Below, in pieces: positions 7,209-8,791 of a DNA stretch of 8,791 nucleotides (its first letter is position 1; every line of letters starts with the position of its first letter). Source of the DNA: Enterobacteriaceae bacterium UBA2655 (GTDB lineage: Bacteria; Pseudomonadota; Gammaproteobacteria; Enterobacterales; Enterobacteriaceae); NCBI GenBank assembly GCA_002359495.1, contig DENB01000103.1:1-8791 (forward strand), read 5' to 3'. A program made the translations under genes and the position numbers. Below the pieces are notes generated by a model. That model worked only from the letters and a program-made list of their open reading frames with translations. It did no database searches and was not told the DNA's origin.

Positions 7209-7251
7209 CGCTTATCAACCAGAGTAGCTACGCTCTGCTGAGGAGGTGCAT

Positions 7252-7452
7252 GTGCAAAAATATTGTGAGTTAGTTCGCCAGAAATATGCTGCTATTGGCG
7301 GCGGTGAACTGGGATACGTGCCGGATGCCATCGGCTGCGCGCTGAAAGCGCTCGATGATATTGCCGCCAATTCTGCGCTAAACTCTTCTGTCAGGGAACA
7401 GGCAGCTTTTGCTGCTGCAAACTTATTGGTGAGCGACTATGTTGACGAATGA
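7252..7452 (+). CDS. yaeP: UPF0253 family protein YaeP
   Basis: This small conserved enterobacterial protein has no established function. It has 66 residues, as in E. coli, and shares the recognisable stretches KYCEL (3-7), [10 protein letters not shown] (20-29) and the C-terminal [11 protein letters not shown]. It is predicted mostly helical, with no signal peptide or membrane segment. The start is GTG at 7252, five bases after a perfect AGGAGG (7241-7246), and gives MQKYCEL, aligned with E. coli MEKYCEL. An in-frame GTG at 7246 overlaps the ribosome binding site and is unlikely. An out-of-frame ATG at 7250 overlaps the true start and opens a seven-codon frame ending at 7273. The end overlaps rof by 14 bases, so the two are cotranscribed and probably coupled. 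Confidence 0.93.
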   Translation: MQKYCELVRQKYAAIGGGELGYVPDAIGCALKALDDIAANSALNSSVREQAAFAAANLLVSDYVDE

Positions 7453-7702
7453 AGCCTACAAACCCATCAACTGTGATGACTACGACAACCTGGAACTCGC
7501 CTGCCAAAAAAACTGGATGTTGACGCTGACGCTTAAAGATGGCGAGCAGCTAAAGGCGAAAGCAACCGATATGGTGATGCGTAAAAAAGTCGAATATCTG
7601 GCGGTGGATCTTTCCGGTGAAACCCGCGAGCTTCGTCTTGACCATATCGCCAGCTTCACACACCCGGAGCTGGGAACCGTAATCATGAGTGAAAACGATT
7701 GA
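7439..7702 (+). CDS. rof: Rho-binding antiterminator Rof
   Basis: Rof (YaeO) is a small acidic Sm-like protein that binds the Rho primary RNA-binding site and inhibits Rho-dependent termination. The 87 residues (E. coli 86) contain the hallmark [14 protein letters not shown] (9-22) and GETRELRLD (60-68). D13, D14, Y15 and D16 belong to the acidic N-terminal stretch. The ATG at 7439 inside the end of yaeP gives [12 protein letters not shown], the same spacing to PINC as in E. coli; GGTGAG (7428-7433) lies five bases upstream. It is the second gene of yaeP-rof and is followed by a hairpin. Rof lets the cell tune Rho activity, but the sequence does not show what signal controls the operon. Confidence 0.96.
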   Translation: MLTNEAYKPINCDDYDNLELACQKNWMLTLTLKDGEQLKAKATDMVMRKKVEYLAVDLSGETRELRLDHIASFTHPELGTVIMSEND

Positions 7703-7709
7703 TCCGCGC

Positions 7710-7739
7710 CGGGCGGGAAACGAGGCTCCCGCCCGCTTT
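7710..7739. terminator. Hairpin terminator between convergent rof and cytochrome c genes
   Basis: A perfect 9-bp GC-rich stem (CGGGCGGGA 7710-7718 with TCCCGCCCG 7727-7735) and an 8-base loop fill the 39-base gap between the two convergent genes. The plus-strand tail is short (GCTTTCGTT), so termination of rof may be imperfect. On the minus strand the tail is GC-rich. It is probably a shared barrier for both units. Confidence 0.65.
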
Positions 7740-7741
7740 CG

Positions 7742-8050
7742 TTACGGCTTCAGCGACGCGTAATACGCGCTCAAATCTGCCATATCCTTATCGCTTAATC
7801 CTGCGACAAAGGCGTTCATCACGCCCGCCTGACCGCCGTTGCGCTCTCCCTTCTTGTAAGCCTGCAACGCATGGTTCAGATAGGGCGCGTTCTGCCCGGC
7901 CAGATTGGGATAGAGCGGCGCCGAGGCTTTGCCTTGCGCGCCGTGACAGGCGGTACAGGCCGCCGCTTTCTCCGCGCCCGCTTTAATATCGCCCTCAGCC
8001 AGTGCGGACAGGCTCGTCGCCATCAGCATTACGCCTAACCATTTACCCAT
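7742..8050 (-). CDS. Small periplasmic class I c-type cytochrome
   Basis: This is a 102-residue electron carrier. A signal peptide (about 1-18, MGKWL then a hydrophobic stretch ending SALA) points to export, with cleavage likely before EGD. The mature protein of about 84 residues holds one haem site, CTACH (C32, C35, H36). M78 in [15 protein letters not shown] is the likely sixth ligand, followed by a C-terminal helix (DLSAYYASL). The order and spacing fit the cytochrome c553 / half-c4 type. Haem attachment would need the Ccm system, which is not in this window. Its redox partners cannot be read from the context. The ATG lies two bases after the tilS stop, with GGAGAG (8059-8064) inside tilS, so it is likely expressed and coupled with tilS. 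E. coli has no gene at this spot. Confidence 0.93.
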   Translation of the reverse strand: MGKWLGVMLMATSLSALAEGDIKAGAEKAAACTACHGAQGKASAPLYPNLAGQNAPYLNHALQAYKKGERNGGQAGVMNAFVAGLSDKDMADLSAYYASLKP

Positions 8051-8052
8051 TA

Positions 8053-8791
8053 TTATTGCTCTCCGAAAATCTTATTGTTATGCCACTCCGCCTGCCAGCC
8101 CGGCGCGTCGCCCGCATCGCCTTCGCGGGTGATGAAAAGTCCGGGCGCGCTTATCAGCGTCTGGTTATAGTAAATCAAAGGTATGCGTTCCCGCTGCCAC
8201 GGCGGCACCCCTTTTTCCTGCCAGATTTTTTTCATCTCACGTCCGCCAGCGCGATCGACCAGATGAAAATAGCCCTGCGCCTGAAAACGCACGCTAACCT
8301 GTTCATCGGCGCGCGGCAACCGCAGCCCGCCCGCATCACTAAACCGGGCCAGCAGCGAACCCAAATCCTGCGGCAGCGTCAATGACTGATGAAGATCCCG
8401 CCAGGGCACAATCTGGTCGCGAAGCGAAGGCCATAACAGCAGCCAGTAAAGCTGTTGACGATAGCGCCGGATTTCATGCTGGCCCAGACGCAGACGCGGC
8501 TGAGCGTCTTCACGGCTCAGCATCACCTCTTGCCAGAGGCGCGTCAGCATCTCGCGCGACGGCATCGCGCCTCCCTGCCCGGCGATCCAGCGCCGCATCA
8601 GCGCGTTGCGGCGCGCTTCGCTCATCGACAACAATGGCGTCATCAGCAGGCTGCCGTCCGGCTGCAGCAGCGAGGCGAGCTGTTCCGCCAGCAGTTCGTC
8701 CAGCAACTGCTCCTGTTCTCCGCAAAGCGCCGCGCTGCGAGCGGCGGCGGCGGCGAAATGGGGCCAGCGCGCCAGCAGCGGCGGCACGATT
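8053..8791 (-). CDS. tilS: tRNA(Ile)-lysidine synthetase TilS, C-terminal part (5' end outside window)
   Basis: TilS attaches lysine to C34 of the CAU-anticodon tRNA-Ile, changing its decoding from AUG to AUA and its charging from Met to Ile. It is an essential enzyme. About 245 residues are visible; they correspond to roughly the last 240 of the 432-residue E. coli protein. The N-terminal PP-loop ATPase domain (SGGxDS motif) is beyond the right edge. Recognisable stretches are [16 protein letters not shown] near the edge, MPSRE and EIRRYRQQL in the central domain, and the C-terminal tRNA-binding domain with [13 protein letters not shown] and [12 protein letters not shown]. The open frame runs through the window end, so the GTG at 8785-8787 is internal. 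The stop (TAA, 8053-8055) lies two bases before the cytochrome c start. Confidence 0.96.
   Translation of the reverse strand, partial: IVPPLLARWPHFAAAAARSAALCGEQEQLLDELLAEQLASLLQPDGSLLMTPLLSMSEARRNALMRRWIAGQGGAMPSREMLTRLWQEVMLSREDAQPRLRLGQHEIRRYRQQLYWLLLWPSLRDQIVPWRDLHQSLTLPQDLGSLLARFSDAGGLRLPRADEQVSVRFQAQGYFHLVDRAGGREMKKIWQEKGVPPWQRERIPLIYYNQTLISAPGLFITREGDAGDAPGWQAEWHNNKIFGEQ

Noticed and set aside
8785..8787. A GTG as the start of a short TilS
   Set aside because: The frame stays open to the window edge, and the preceding Ile codon continues the conserved VVPLL-like stretch of TilS. The gene is cut by the window, not truncated.
1..8791. Signs of a mobile element, CRISPR array, defence island, toxin-antitoxin pair or novel multi-gene system
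   Set aside because: I saw no transposase or integrase, no direct-repeat array, no attachment site and no abrupt change in base composition. Every sizeable stretch is accounted for by conserved core genes and short regulatory gaps.

Overview
This window is an ordinary chromosomal housekeeping segment of a gammaproteobacterium in the order Enterobacterales. The gene order gmhB / metN-metI-metQ / rcsF-trmO / proS / arfB / yaeP-rof / tilS is the one known from Escherichia coli. The proteins are close to their E. coli counterparts in length and in recognisable key residues, and the rRNA promoters at the left edge are also of E. coli type. Two departures from E. coli are visible. No nlpE or yaeQ flanks arfB, and a small c-type cytochrome gene sits between tilS and rof. 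These differences together suggest a relative outside the Escherichia/Salmonella group. Erwiniaceae (Pantoea, Erwinia, Mixta) is my best guess, from memory and not proven here.

Left edge (1-264): the tandem P1 and P2 promoters of an rRNA operon, reading leftwards out of the window, with an AT-rich UP region and a Fis-type site centred at -71 of P1. The 16S gene itself lies outside. Next (265-819, minus strand) is gmhB, for the LPS heptose precursor. Divergent from it is the methionine ABC importer operon metNIQ (1008-3531), preceded by a perfect MetJ operator half-site (AGACGTCT) over a candidate promoter and closed by a strong terminator.

Middle (3662-6575): rcsF, the outer-membrane sensor lipoprotein of the Rcs stress system, overlaps trmO (tRNA t6A methyltransferase) by 4 bases. 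It is followed by proS (prolyl-tRNA synthetase), which has its own extended -10 promoter and a terminator.

Right part (6624-8791): arfB (ribosome rescue hydrolase, minus strand) is divergent from the overlapping pair yaeP-rof (Rof inhibits Rho). Converging on rof from the right edge is a minus-strand unit of tilS (tRNA-Ile lysidine synthetase, C-terminal part only) and the cytochrome c gene, which begins 2 bases after the tilS stop. Much of the window serves translation: rRNA promoters, TrmO, ProS, ArfB and TilS.

I found no mobile element, CRISPR array, tRNA gene, toxin-antitoxin pair or defence cassette, and no convincing undescribed system. The points most worth checking are the tilS-linked cytochrome, the overlapping competing start codons at yaeP, the missing nlpE/yaeQ, and the Asp at +2 of the MetQ lipoprotein.
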